NCBI GenBank assembly: GCA_002968845.1
Contig: PVBG01000033.1
Span: 1 to 45,427, forward strand
DNA from: Neorhizobium tomejilense
GTDB lineage: Bacteria; Pseudomonadota; Alphaproteobacteria; Rhizobiales; Rhizobiaceae
Direction of reading: 5' to 3'
DNA: 45,427 nucleotides
A program made the translations under genes and the position numbers. Below the pieces are notes generated by a model that saw only the letters and a list, made by a program, of their open reading frames with translations, had not been told where the DNA came from and ran no database searches. Below, piece after piece: positions 39,325 through 45,427 of the stretch (positions within the stretch are counted from its first letter, which is position 1; each line of letters starts with the position of its first letter).

Positions 39325-40101
39325 CTGCCAAACGCAACGGAATTCATCGCGGATCTCGCCCGGTCGGTCGGGTTCCTCAGCCGTGTGCCGGTCTCGGACC
39401 GGTTCTTCCGCGGCCATGACGGCACGATTTCGCGGGCGGTGCGGGCCTTTCCCGTCGCAGGGCTGATTGTCGCGGCCCTGCCCGCGGTCGTTCTCCTCCT
39501 CCTGAAGTCCGGCGATCCGCTGCTCGTCAGCCTGCTTTCGCTTGCCGCGCTGACGGTTCTGACCGGCGCGCTCCACGAGGACGGTCTTGCGGATGCGGCG
39601 GATGGTCTCGGCGGCGGGGGCGACAAGGACCACGCGCTTCTGATCATGAAGGACAGCCGCATCGGCGCTTATGGCGTCGTGGCGCTGGTGCTGTCTTTTG
39701 CCCTGCGAGCCTCGGCGCTTGCCGCACTGTTCCGCCTGGATGCGGTCACGGCGGCGCTCGCCGTGCTTGCCGTTGCCGCCGTCAGCCGCGCGGTGATGGT
39801 CGCCCATTGGCGCGCGTTGCCGTCGGCGCGGGAAAACGGCGTGGCCGCCGGGGCGGGCTTTCCGGAGGATAGCGCCCGCAATATCGCGCTGTTTACCGGC
39901 GCCGCCATCGCTCTCGTTCTGCTCGTTCCCGTTCTCGGCCTGCCGAAGGTCCTATTGTCGCTGATCGTCGCGGCACTCGCGGGGGTCGGCTTCACCCGTT
40001 TCGTGCGCCGCAAACTCGGCGGCCATACGGGCGATACGATCGGCGCTACTCAACAATTGAGCGAGATCGCCATGCTCGCCACTCTTGCTCTTGCCGCGTG
40101 A
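39325..40101 (+). CDS. cobS: Adenosylcobinamide-GDP ribazoletransferase (cobalamin synthase)
   Basis: A roughly 258-residue membrane enzyme that joins the nucleotide loop to adenosylcobinamide-GDP in the last step of cobalamin synthesis. Landmarks: FIADLARSVGFLSRVPVSDR, the metal-binding EDGLADAADGLGGG and KDSRIGAYGVVALVLSFALR, and SRAVMVAHWRALP. The start is uncertain. Homologues begin where the sequence reads PNATEFIADLARS, but no ATG, GTG or TTG is there; CTG at 39325 directly follows GGAGGA. TTG at 39283 is the nearest conventional start; an ATG at 39214 also exists. It is divergent from cobT. Confidence 0.88.
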   Translation: MPNATEFIADLARSVGFLSRVPVSDRFFRGHDGTISRAVRAFPVAGLIVAALPAVVLLLLKSGDPLLVSLLSLAALTVLTGALHEDGLADAADGLGGGGDKDHALLIMKDSRIGAYGVVALVLSFALRASALAALFRLDAVTAALAVLAVAAVSRAVMVAHWRALPSARENGVAAGAGFPEDSARNIALFTGAAIALVLLVPVLGLPKVLLSLIVAALAGVGFTRFVRRKLGGHTGDTIGATQQLSEIAMLATLALAA

Positions 40102-40120
40102 AACCCCGATATACTGAGGC

Positions 40121-40354
40121 ATGATTTCGCCCTGTACCCTTGTTTGCTCGATCGACCTCAAGACCGGCTATTGCTTCGGATGCGGACGGACGCGCGACGA
40201 GATCGCCGCCTGGATGGACTATACGGATATCGAGCGCCGCGCGCTGATGGAAGCCTTGCCCGCACGGCTTGAAACCGTCGAGCGAAAGCCAAGGCGGGAG
40301 ACGCGCCGGCAGCTTTTGGCGCAGCGGAAAACCAAGGAACGCGACACGGCATGA
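40121..40354 (+). CDS. DUF1289 family protein
   Basis: A 77-residue protein with a Cys-rich N-terminus (SPCTLVCSIDLKTGYCFGCG), the pattern of DUF1289, which may bind iron-sulfur or zinc. The remainder is a basic tail (RKPRRETRRQLLAQRKTKER). The function is unknown. It follows cobS by 19 bases and its stop overlaps the protease gene in ATGA. Confidence 0.9.
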   Translation: MISPCTLVCSIDLKTGYCFGCGRTRDEIAAWMDYTDIERRALMEALPARLETVERKPRRETRRQLLAQRKTKERDTA

Positions 40355-41055
40355 ACGCGCTGACCGGCATCCTCATCGTCCTCGGCATCGGCCTGGCGTT
40401 CCTGATCTTCAACCACGACGCCGGGCAGACCTTCGGCATCGACAACAGCGATTTCGGCCAGATCATCTACCTCCTGCCGATCGCCGGCCTGCTCGCCGCC
40501 GGGATTGTCGCGGGCCGGCGCGGCAATGCCGGCGAGGTGCTCCGCAATATCGCCCTCTGGCTGCTGATCATCCTCGCGCTGGTCACCGCCTATCTCTACC
40601 GCGCTGACGCCCGCAATATCGCCGCCCGGGTGACCGCGGGCCTGCTGCCCGGAACGGCTGTGATTTCGACGACGAGCGAAGGTCTCAACGAAGTCATCAT
40701 TCACAAGACCCGGGGCAGCCATTTCCAGACCAATGTCAGCGTCCAGGGCAAGGTCCTGCCGATGCTGGTCGATACCGGCGCTAGCACCGTGGTGCTTTCC
40801 TACGACGATGCCCGCGCCATCGGCCTCAATCCGCAGAGCCTCGATTTTTCAGTGAGCGTGATGACCGCCAACGGCCGGGCCATGGCAGCGCCCGTCCGCC
40901 TCGACGAGATCTCCATCGGCCCGATCGTGCGCAAAAACGTCCGGGCGATGGTGGCGGAAGACGGACGGCTCGGCGAAAGCCTGCTCGGCATGAGCTTCCT
41001 CTCCACCCTCGGCTCCCTGCAGATGCAGACCGACGAGCTCAGGCTGCGGGACTGA
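40351..41055 (+). CDS. Membrane-anchored retropepsin-like aspartic protease (TIGR02281 type)
   Basis: A 234-residue protein with N-terminal helices (TGILIVLGIGLAFLIF, IIYLLPIAGLLAAGIVAG, ALWLLIILALVTAYLY), then a soluble domain with the aspartic protease motif LVDTGASTVVLSYDDA near residue 140 and GMSFLSTLGSLQMQTDELRL at the end. The substrate is unknown. The ATG overlaps the DUF1289 stop, so the two are coupled. It is convergent with an AraC gene. Confidence 0.87.
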   Translation: MNALTGILIVLGIGLAFLIFNHDAGQTFGIDNSDFGQIIYLLPIAGLLAAGIVAGRRGNAGEVLRNIALWLLIILALVTAYLYRADARNIAARVTAGLLPGTAVISTTSEGLNEVIIHKTRGSHFQTNVSVQGKVLPMLVDTGASTVVLSYDDARAIGLNPQSLDFSVSVMTANGRAMAAPVRLDEISIGPIVRKNVRAMVAEDGRLGESLLGMSFLSTLGSLQMQTDELRLRD

Positions 41056-41057
41056 CG

Positions 41058-42038
41058 TCAGCCGAAATCCCGGATGCCCCCGCCCTCGCCGCCATTCTTC
41101 CGAAAGTGGCTCGGCGGCGTTCCGATGATGCGTTTGAAGGCGCGGCTGAAGGAGGCCTCGGCATCGTAGCCGAGCCGTTCGGCGACCGTCGCGACGCGCT
41201 CCCCGTCGCGCAGCCATTGCCGCGCCTGGTGCATGCGCACCCGTGCCACGTAGCGCGCCGGCGTTTCGCCGACCACGCGCAGAAACCGTTCGGCGAAACC
41301 CGACCGGGAAGCGCCCATCAGCCGGGCAAGCGAGGCAATGTTCCAGTCACGGTCGGGCTGAAGATGAATGGCGGCCAGCACCCGGCCGACTTCGGGATTG
41401 CGCACCGCGGCAATCCAGCCGGTCGTGTCGCCGCAGCCATGTTCGACCCAGGTGCGGATCAGCGTGGCGGTCAGGACGTCGGCGAGCCGTGCGAGAATAC
41501 CACCGGCGCCGACGCGGTCCATATCCACCTCGCGCGCCATGGCATCGAGAAGATGCGGGATCGACGGCTCGTTCCTCGCGAGATCGCTGGTCAGCATTGT
41601 CTCGGGCATCAGTTGCAGCAGCGGATGCAGCTTGTCGATGTTGAAGCGCATCGAGGCGGTCAGCGCCACGGTGCTACCGCAGGCATCGGCGCATTGCACG
41701 TCGAACACGCCCTGGCAGACTTCCTTGCGCCCGAACCGGTCGAAGGGCAGCGGCGCCAGGCCCGGGAGGCTTGCGATCACATGTGCATCGCCGCGCGGCA
41801 GGAGGGCCGCATCGCCAGGCCGCAGTTGCAGCCATTCGCCCGACGGCGTCTGCAGCCATGCGTTGCCAGACGAAATGAAATGGAACCGTGCCGCCTCCTG
41901 CGCCGGGAAGGAGGTCGCCCAGGGCTCGGCGAGCCGGCAGCGCCCGTATTCGACGCCGTCGAGCCTTAACCCGCGCAGCATCTCGGTGAGCGGATCGGAG
42001 ACGTCTAATGGCGTTTCTTTGGACGAACGGTCAAGCAT
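41058..42038 (-). CDS. AraC family regulator with cupin sensing domain
   Basis: A 326-residue regulator. The N-terminal part (about residues 25-210) is a cupin-like sensor (RFHFISSGNAWLQTPSGEWL, LRPGDAALLPRGDAHVIA). The C-terminal AraC HTH is NIASLARLMGASRSGFAERF with RVATVAERLGYDAEASFSRA, ending FKRIIGTPPSHFRK. It is divergent from an MFS exporter, which it probably regulates. No clear ribosome binding site precedes the ATG at 42038. The frame is open upstream antisense to the MFS gene, which is not supported as coding. Confidence 0.88.
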   Translation of the reverse strand: MLDRSSKETPLDVSDPLTEMLRGLRLDGVEYGRCRLAEPWATSFPAQEAARFHFISSGNAWLQTPSGEWLQLRPGDAALLPRGDAHVIASLPGLAPLPFDRFGRKEVCQGVFDVQCADACGSTVALTASMRFNIDKLHPLLQLMPETMLTSDLARNEPSIPHLLDAMAREVDMDRVGAGGILARLADVLTATLIRTWVEHGCGDTTGWIAAVRNPEVGRVLAAIHLQPDRDWNIASLARLMGASRSGFAERFLRVVGETPARYVARVRMHQARQWLRDGERVATVAERLGYDAEASFSRAFKRIIGTPPSHFRKNGGEGGGIRDFG

Positions 42039-42097
42039 ATCGGATTTTCTAGCATGGAAAGTACAGGCTGTCACGCCTAAGTCTGCTCTATCCTCCC

Positions 42098-42115
42098 GGT
42101 ACGGTCCGCCGTGCC
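42098..42115. promoter_or_regulatory. Possible operator between AraC and MFS genes
   Basis: GGTACGG (42098-42104) and CCGTGCC (42109-42115) form an 18-base dyad with one mismatch, 23 bases before the MFS start. It could be the AraC-type site; the evidence is only position and symmetry. Confidence 0.3.
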
Positions 42116-42138
42116 ACCTCCCAAGACAGGACATGACC

Positions 42139-43362
42139 ATGACTGACAGCACTTTCGAAGAGGACGATGTCGCGCGCGACACATCGTCCCCGAACACATC
42201 GGCCAAGGCCCGGTGGGACGCGGTCATCGCGCTCACCCTCGGCGTCTTCGGCCTCGTGACGGCGGAGTTCCTGCCGGCGAGCCTGCTCACGCCCATCTCC
42301 GCGGATCTCGGCATCAGTCCCGGCGTCGCCGGCCAGACGGTGACGGTGACCGCCGTCGTCGCAGCATTCGCCGGCCCCGCTGTCGTGATCGGCACCCGCA
42401 GCTTCAACCGGCGCTGGACGCTGTTCGGGCTGACCGCCCTTCTCATCCTCTCCTGCGCACTGGCAGCCCTTGCCAACGGCCTGACCGTGCTGCTGGTGTC
42501 GCGCGTCCTGCTCGGCGTTGGGCTCGGCGGCTTCTGGGCCATGGCCGGGGCGCTTGCCATGCGGCTCGTGCCGATGAACCACCTGCCGCGCGCCATGGCG
42601 ATGATCTTCACCGGCGTCTCGGTGGCGACCGTGATGGCCGCACCGCTCGGCGCCTATATCGGCTCCACCCTCGGCTGGCGGGCGGCCTTCGTGCTCGCCG
42701 GCGCGGTCGGCGTGCTGGCGCTGCTGGCGCAGGCCGTCACCGTCCCTTCGCTGCCGCCTGCCGGCCACGCCGGGCTCGGCACGCTGGCGGAGGTCCTCAA
42801 GCGGCCGAAGATCCGGGTCGGGCTGATCGCGACGCTGCTCATCGTCGCCGGCCATTTCGCGGGCTTCACCTATATCCGCCCCTATCTGGAAGATGTTCCG
42901 CGGCTTGACGTCGAGATGGTCTCGCTCGTCCTGCTCGCCTATGGCATCGGCGGTTTCTTCGGCAATATCGCCGGGGGCATGATCACCGAACGCAGTTCGA
43001 CGCTCGGGGTCGTGTTCGCCTCCGGCCTGATCGCCGTGTCCGCCGTGCTCCTCGTCACCCTCGGGGCCTCGACGGCGGCAGCAGCGGTTGCCATCACGCT
43101 CTGGGGTTTTGCCTTCGGCGCCCTGCCGGTCAGCATCCAGAGCTACATCACTCGGGCCGCACCCGACGAGGCGGAAAGCGCCGGCGCCCTGCTGCTGACG
43201 ACCTTCCAGATCGCCATATCCAGCGGTGCCGTGCTCGGCGGCCTCCTGATCGACGCCCAGGGACCGCTCGGCGTCATGACCTTCCTCGGCATCGCGTCCA
43301 TCCTCGGTGCATCGGTGATGGTCATGCGCGGAGGACGCCAGGTCCAGCTCAGCCAGGGCTGA
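42139..43362 (+). CDS. MFS transporter, AraJ/YdhP-like efflux type
   Basis: A 407-residue inner-membrane transporter with 12 predicted helices of the arabinose-efflux-permease subfamily. Landmarks: LGVFGLVTAEFLPASLLTPI, SRVLLGVGLGGFWAMAGALA, TVMAAPLGAYIGSTLGWRAA and IQSYITRAAPDEAESAGALL. Such members export sugars, purine ribonucleosides or drugs; the substrate here is unknown. AGGA lies seven bases before the ATG at 42139; an ATG at 42133 is too near. It is divergent from the AraC regulator. Confidence 0.88.
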   Translation: MTDSTFEEDDVARDTSSPNTSAKARWDAVIALTLGVFGLVTAEFLPASLLTPISADLGISPGVAGQTVTVTAVVAAFAGPAVVIGTRSFNRRWTLFGLTALLILSCALAALANGLTVLLVSRVLLGVGLGGFWAMAGALAMRLVPMNHLPRAMAMIFTGVSVATVMAAPLGAYIGSTLGWRAAFVLAGAVGVLALLAQAVTVPSLPPAGHAGLGTLAEVLKRPKIRVGLIATLLIVAGHFAGFTYIRPYLEDVPRLDVEMVSLVLLAYGIGGFFGNIAGGMITERSSTLGVVFASGLIAVSAVLLVTLGASTAAAAVAITLWGFAFGALPVSIQSYITRAAPDEAESAGALLLTTFQIAISSGAVLGGLLIDAQGPLGVMTFLGIASILGASVMVMRGGRQVQLSQG

Positions 43363-43378
43363 GCCCGCTTCAAACCGT

Positions 43379-43408
43379 TATCGGCTGCGGTCAGTTGCGC
43401 AGCCGATA
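43379..43408. terminator. 11-bp hairpin between convergent MFS and ABC-2 permease genes
   Basis: TATCGGCTGCG (43379-43389) and CGCAGCCGATA (43398-43408) are perfect arms with an 8-base loop. It overlaps the last codons of the permease gene. There is no clear T-tract on either side, so it may be a Rho-dependent pause, an mRNA end hairpin, or a weak two-way terminator. Confidence 0.5.
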
Positions 43409-44152
43409 GCCCGTCTTGAAGATCCAGCCGAGGATCGACAGGCAGATGACCAGGAACAGGCCGATCATGCCGAGGCTGATCATCGGATTGACATCGGCGA
43501 TCTCGTAGAAACTCCAGCGGAAGCCCGAGACGAGATAGAGGACCGGATTGAAATGGCTGACCGTCTGCCAGAAGGGCGGCAGCATGTTGATCGAATAGAA
43601 GCTGCCTCCGAGGAAGGTCAGCGGCGGCACCACCAGCATCGGGATGATGTTGAGCTGTTCGAAATTCTTCGCCCAGATGCCGATGATGAAGCCGAACATG
43701 CTGAAGGTGATCGCCGTCAGCACCAGGAAAAGCACCATCATGAACGGATGTGCGATCCGGATTTCGACGAAGAAGGATGCGGTGGCGAGGATGATCGCGC
43801 CGATGATCAGCCCCTTGGTCGCGGCCGCACCGACGTAACCGATGATGATCTCGGTCATCGCCACGGGCGCGGAAAGTATCTCGTAGATCGTGCCGGTGAA
43901 TTTCGGGAAATAGATGCCGATCGACCCGTTGCTGATGCATTGCGTCAAAAGCGTCAGCATGATCAGGCCGGGCGTGATGAACGACCCATAAGAAACCCCC
44001 TCGACCGTCTGGATGCGCGAACCGATCGCGGTGCCGAAGACGATGAAATAGAGCGAGGTGGTGATGACCGGCGAGATGACGCTCTGCAGCAGGGTGCGCT
44101 GCAATCGAGCCATCTCGAAGACATAGATCGACTTGATCGCTTCGAAATTCAT
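43391..44152 (-). CDS. ABC-2 type exporter permease (YadH-like)
   Basis: A 253-residue inner-membrane subunit with six predicted helices. It matches the YadH family along its length: VISPVITTSLYFIVFGTAIG with SRI, FITPGLIMLTLLTQCISNGS, PPLTFLGGSFYSINMLPPFW and HFNPVLYLVSGFRWSF. The substrate is not known. The ATG overlaps the ATPase stop in ATGA, so the two are coupled. It is convergent with the MFS gene. Confidence 0.92.
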   Translation of the reverse strand: MNFEAIKSIYVFEMARLQRTLLQSVISPVITTSLYFIVFGTAIGSRIQTVEGVSYGSFITPGLIMLTLLTQCISNGSIGIYFPKFTGTIYEILSAPVAMTEIIIGYVGAAATKGLIIGAIILATASFFVEIRIAHPFMMVLFLVLTAITFSMFGFIIGIWAKNFEQLNIIPMLVVPPLTFLGGSFYSINMLPPFWQTVSHFNPVLYLVSGFRWSFYEIADVNPMISLGMIGLFLVICLSILGWIFKTGYRLRN

Positions 44153-45087
44153 GCGTCTTCTCCGACTTTTTGTCCCACCAGCGCCACGAAAATGTCCTCG
44201 AGCGAGCTCTGCCGCGTGGAAAGATCGCGGAAATGGATGTCTTGCGCAGCAAGCGTCGACAGCAGCGAGGCGATCGTCCCCTGCCCTTCCTCGCCCTGAT
44301 ATTCGTGGACCAGCGCCGTTCCGTCGTCCGAAAGCGTCAGGTTGTAGGCGCTCAGGCTTTCAGGCAGCGCCTTCAGAGGCTCCGACAGTTCGAGCCTCAG
44401 CTGCTTGCGGCCGAGCTTCTTCATCAGCGCCGCTTTTTCTTCGATCAGCAGCAGCTTGCCGCCGTTGATGACGCCCACCCGGTCGGCGATTTCTTCCGCC
44501 TCCTCGATATAGTGGGTGGTGAGGATGATGGTGACGCCATTTGCGCGCAGCTTCTCGACAAGCTGCCACATCTCCCGGCGCAGGTTGACGTCGACGCCGG
44601 CGGTCGGCTCGTCGAGGAAAAGAATTTTCGGCTCATGCGCGAGCGCCTTGGCGATCATCACCCGCCGCTTCATGCCGCCCGAAAGCTCGCGCAGCATGCT
44701 GTCCTTCTTGCTCCACAGCGACAGTTCCTTGAGGATGCTCTCGACCAGCGCCGGATTCGGCTTTTTGCCATAAACGCCGCGGGAAAAATTCACCGTGTTC
44801 CAGACCGTCTCGAACATGTCGGTCGTCAGTTCTTGCGGCACCAGCCCGATCTGCGAACGCGTCTGGCGGAAGTCCCTGATGACGTCGTGGCCGCCGACCA
44901 GCACCTTGCCGGTCGAAGGATTGACGAGACCGCAGATGATCGAGATCAGCGTCGTCTTGCCGGCGCCGTTCGGGCCGAGAAGCGCGAGAATCTCGCCTTC
45001 CTCGATCTCCAGGTCGATGCCTTTCAGCGCCTGGAACCCGTTCTCGTAGGTCTTGGTGAGTTTATCTATGGAAACAACGGAGGCCAT
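44149..45087 (-). CDS. ABC exporter ATP-binding protein (YadG-like)
   Basis: A 312-residue ATPase. Walker A is GPNGAGKTTLIS at about residue 38, Q-loop LVPQE, signature LSGGMKRRVMIAKALAHEPK, Walker B ILFLDEPTAGVD and H-loop TIILTTHYIEEAEEI. The sequence follows the YadG family closely, including FETVWNTVNFSRGVYG. It has a C-terminal extension of about 80 residues. The ATG at 45087 starts MASVVSIDKL; a TTG six codons upstream is possible. It drives the permease encoded next. Confidence 0.95.
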   Translation of the reverse strand: MASVVSIDKLTKTYENGFQALKGIDLEIEEGEILALLGPNGAGKTTLISIICGLVNPSTGKVLVGGHDVIRDFRQTRSQIGLVPQELTTDMFETVWNTVNFSRGVYGKKPNPALVESILKELSLWSKKDSMLRELSGGMKRRVMIAKALAHEPKILFLDEPTAGVDVNLRREMWQLVEKLRANGVTIILTTHYIEEAEEIADRVGVINGGKLLLIEEKAALMKKLGRKQLRLELSEPLKALPESLSAYNLTLSDDGTALVHEYQGEEGQGTIASLLSTLAAQDIHFRDLSTRQSSLEDIFVALVGQKVGEDA

Positions 45088-45188
45088 GCGGGACGGTCTT
45101 CTCAAGGAATCGATTTGCGGGATGCGCCGCGAATATAGGCACGCAAACCTTCGAAACCATCCCTTGTGGAAGAATATTGCTGACGGTT

Positions 45189-45427
45189 TCAGAGGATAAT
45201 CGACATGAAGAACTGCGCCGAGATGACGATCAGGAAGATGCCGAAGCCTATTTCGAGCTGCCGCTTCGACATCACATGTGCAAGCCGCACACCGATCGGC
45301 GCCATGTAGAGCGTGACCGGGATCAGCAGAGCCACAGCCAGCCAGTTGATATAGCCGGTCGAGAACGGTGGCAGGCCGGGCTTCCCCCAGCCGCCCCAGA
45401 CGTAACCCGCGAGCCCCGGCCGCGCAA
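45189..45427 (-). CDS. TauE/SafE-family permease, C-terminal fragment
   Basis: The gene enters from the right edge; only its last 78 codons are in the window. The reverse strand reads a Gly/Trp-rich loop, then YINWLAVALLIPVTLYMAPI with GVRLAHVMSKRQLEIGFGIF and a last helix LIVISAQFFMSIIL before the stop. This is the standard C-terminus of TauE/SafE permeases, which move sulfite or other sulfur anions. Substrate unknown. Confidence 0.82.
   Translation of the reverse strand, partial: ARPGLAGYVWGGWGKPGLPPFSTGYINWLAVALLIPVTLYMAPIGVRLAHVMSKRQLEIGFGIFLIVISAQFFMSIIL

Overview
The window looks like chromosomal DNA of an alphaproteobacterium of the order Rhizobiales, most likely Rhizobiaceae. This rests on high GC coding sequence, the gene order gor / DUF2059 / rpiA / gph, single-copy housekeeping genes with rhizobial-type sequences (fumC, moaA, cobT, cobS, mobA, mobB), a Usg-family protein, and a PleC/DivJ/PdhS-type histidine kinase. 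No species can be named from the sequence alone. I see no tRNA, rRNA, insertion sequence, phage gene or CRISPR array.

Layout. (1) 1-6300 is central metabolism and cell wall: the 5' end of glutathione reductase, a secreted DUF2059 protein, ribose-5-phosphate isomerase, phosphoglycolate phosphatase, an L,D-transpeptidase and class II fumarase. (2) 6500-9600 holds a soluble diguanylate cyclase, an M15 peptidase whose gene overlaps a small exported protein of unknown function, and a flavin-binding PPOX-fold protein. (3) 9600-15060 contains two divergent regulator/enzyme pairs (MarR with an alpha/beta hydrolase, LysR with an exported beta-propeller) around a DUF971 gene and moaA. (4) 15071-21273 has a chemoreceptor, then a run of an EamA transporter, a Bcr/CflA-type MFS pump, mobA and mobB. 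With moaA nearby, this stretch is rich in molybdenum cofactor functions. (5) 21236-22000 is a compact two-gene module (DUF4160 plus DUF2442-HTH) with a perfect 25-bp palindrome just upstream and a terminator behind that; it resembles a toxin-antitoxin-like cassette.

(6) 22020-27224 has a large proline/glutamine-rich OmpA-family protein with three 120-bp in-frame repeats, then a polar amino acid ABC importer (binding protein and two permeases, no ATPase) with a strong hairpin and T-tract between the binding protein and the permeases. (7) 27376-35742 is a mixed set of small genes: Usg, DUF2270, a TPR-methyltransferase, DinB, a CopD/HemJ-like membrane protein, GNAT, a 3-hydroxyisobutyrate dehydrogenase-like enzyme, AlkD-like DNA repair, AraC, a SnoaL-like protein, Lrp/AsnC, and a coupled nuclease/uracil-DNA glycosylase pair. 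(8) 35863-37784 has the histidine kinase and then an antitoxin followed by an internally deleted ParE-like toxin remnant. (9) 37797-40101 has dgkA-cobT facing cobS, the last steps of cobalamin assembly, followed by DUF1289 and a membrane-anchored aspartic protease. (10) 41058-45427 has an AraC regulator divergent from an MFS exporter, a YadG/YadH-like ABC exporter, and the 3' end of a TauE/SafE permease.

The most interesting points are the DUF4160/DUF2442-HTH module with its palindrome, the decayed toxin beside an intact antitoxin, the two similar operator-like boxes 20 bp apart at the MarR promoter, the secreted unknown protein coupled to the M15 peptidase, and the apparent lack of an ATG, GTG or well-placed TTG start for cobS.
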